From the NCBI GenBank assembly GCA_012517645.1, contig JAAYUR010000131.1, positions 1-5,398 on the forward strand: a stretch of DNA of 5,398 nt, in the 5' to 3' direction. Numbering within the stretch: the first letter of the stretch is position 1; each line of letters begins with the position of its first letter. The notes beneath the pieces were generated by a model that worked only from the letters and a program-made list of their open reading frames with translations, made no database searches and was not told the origin of the DNA. Shown piece by piece: positions 5,142-5,398 of this stretch. This stretch comes from Treponema sp. (GTDB lineage: Bacteria; Spirochaetota; Spirochaetia; Treponematales; UBA12059). A program made the translations under genes and the position numbers.

Positions 5142-5398
5142 GCGAGATTTTCGCGGGATTCACGGCGGTCGGCTATCGGGAGTTCATCATGTACGCGGTC
5201 GGAGGCCTCCTGATATGGCTGGCGGTCAAGAAGGAATACGAGCCCATGCTCCTTCTGCCCATCGGATTCGGGGCCATCCTGACCAACCTGCCCCTTTCCT
5301 TCGCGGTGGGCACCCCGGCGGAGCCGGGCTTCCTCCGAATCCTGTTGGACGCGGGGATCATGACGGAGCTCTTTCCCATCCTCATCTTCATCGCCGTC
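5138..5398 (+). CDS. Na+-translocating decarboxylase beta subunit, 5' part
   Basis: The first 87 residues of a protein that continues beyond the window edge; family members have roughly 370-430 residues. The beta subunit of biotin-dependent oxaloacetate, methylmalonyl-CoA or glutaconyl-CoA decarboxylases sits in the inner membrane and pumps Na+ out as carboxybiotin is decarboxylated. Visible hallmarks are KKEYEPMLLLPIGFGAILTNLP (31-52) and GFLRILLDAGIMTELFPILIFIAV (64-87), preceded by a first membrane helix (about 14-30). The ATG overlaps the CoaX-homologue stop (ATGA), with AAAGGA ten bases upstream, so it is in the same operon. The fragment does not distinguish between the three substrates. 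Partner alpha, gamma and biotin-carrier genes are not in the window. Confidence 0.88.
   Translation, partial: MSEIFAGFTAVGYREFIMYAVGGLLIWLAVKKEYEPMLLLPIGFGAILTNLPLSFAVGTPAEPGFLRILLDAGIMTELFPILIFIAV

Noticed and set aside
1..5398. CRISPR array, tRNA/rRNA, insertion sequence or attachment site
   Set aside because: No regularly spaced repeats, tRNA-like cloverleaf, transposase frame or terminal inverted repeats were seen. The repeated GGATCC sites are irregularly spaced single hexamers.

Overview
The window is GC-rich (by eye about two thirds G+C) bacterial DNA with tight gene packing, ATGA stop/start overlaps and TTG/GTG start codons. Gene content is a complete ECF-type vitamin importer cassette, a CoaX-family protein and the beginning of a sodium-pumping decarboxylase beta subunit. 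This fits an anaerobic, amino-acid- or organic-acid-fermenting bacterium with a minimal biosynthetic repertoire. High-GC Synergistota, Spirochaetota or Firmicutes relatives are the obvious candidates, but no marker here settles the phylum and I hold this loosely.

Layout. On the minus strand, 22-681 encodes a zinc-knuckle class I SAM-dependent methyltransferase. About 210 bp of divergent intergenic DNA (682-892) follows. It carries a very good sigma70-type promoter reading right (TTGACA, 17 bp, TACCTT) and a plausible one reading left whose -35 box overlaps the first. An imperfect palindrome lies between them, followed by a structured roughly 100-nt leader and a 16-codon ORF with a strong Shine-Dalgarno sequence. 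The stop of that ORF overlaps the TTG start of the first transporter gene.

The rightward operon is: a double ATPase with EcfA1-like and EcfA2-like halves fused in one chain (893-2770); EcfT (2767-3600, ATGA overlap); a 123-bp gap with strong hairpins; an S component of the pantothenate-type family (3724-4341, GTG start with an excellent SD); a CoaX/type III pantothenate kinase homologue (4338-5141, ATGA overlap); and the 5' part of an OadB/MmdB/GcdB-type beta subunit (5138 to the window edge, ATGA overlap).

How they fit together: the fused ATPase and EcfT would form a dedicated (group I) energy-coupling module for the S component. The adjoining CoaX homologue suggests that pantothenate is the cargo and that uptake is linked to coenzyme A synthesis. 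The most notable point is that this CoaX homologue keeps the family scaffold but has lost several residues of the ATP/phosphate-binding motifs, so it may not be an ordinary pantothenate kinase. A second genuine signal is a strong excess of GATC, and especially GGATCC (17 copies by hand count). It is mirrored in codon choice: Asp before Pro is GAT in 15 of 16 cases, although Asp is otherwise mostly GAC.
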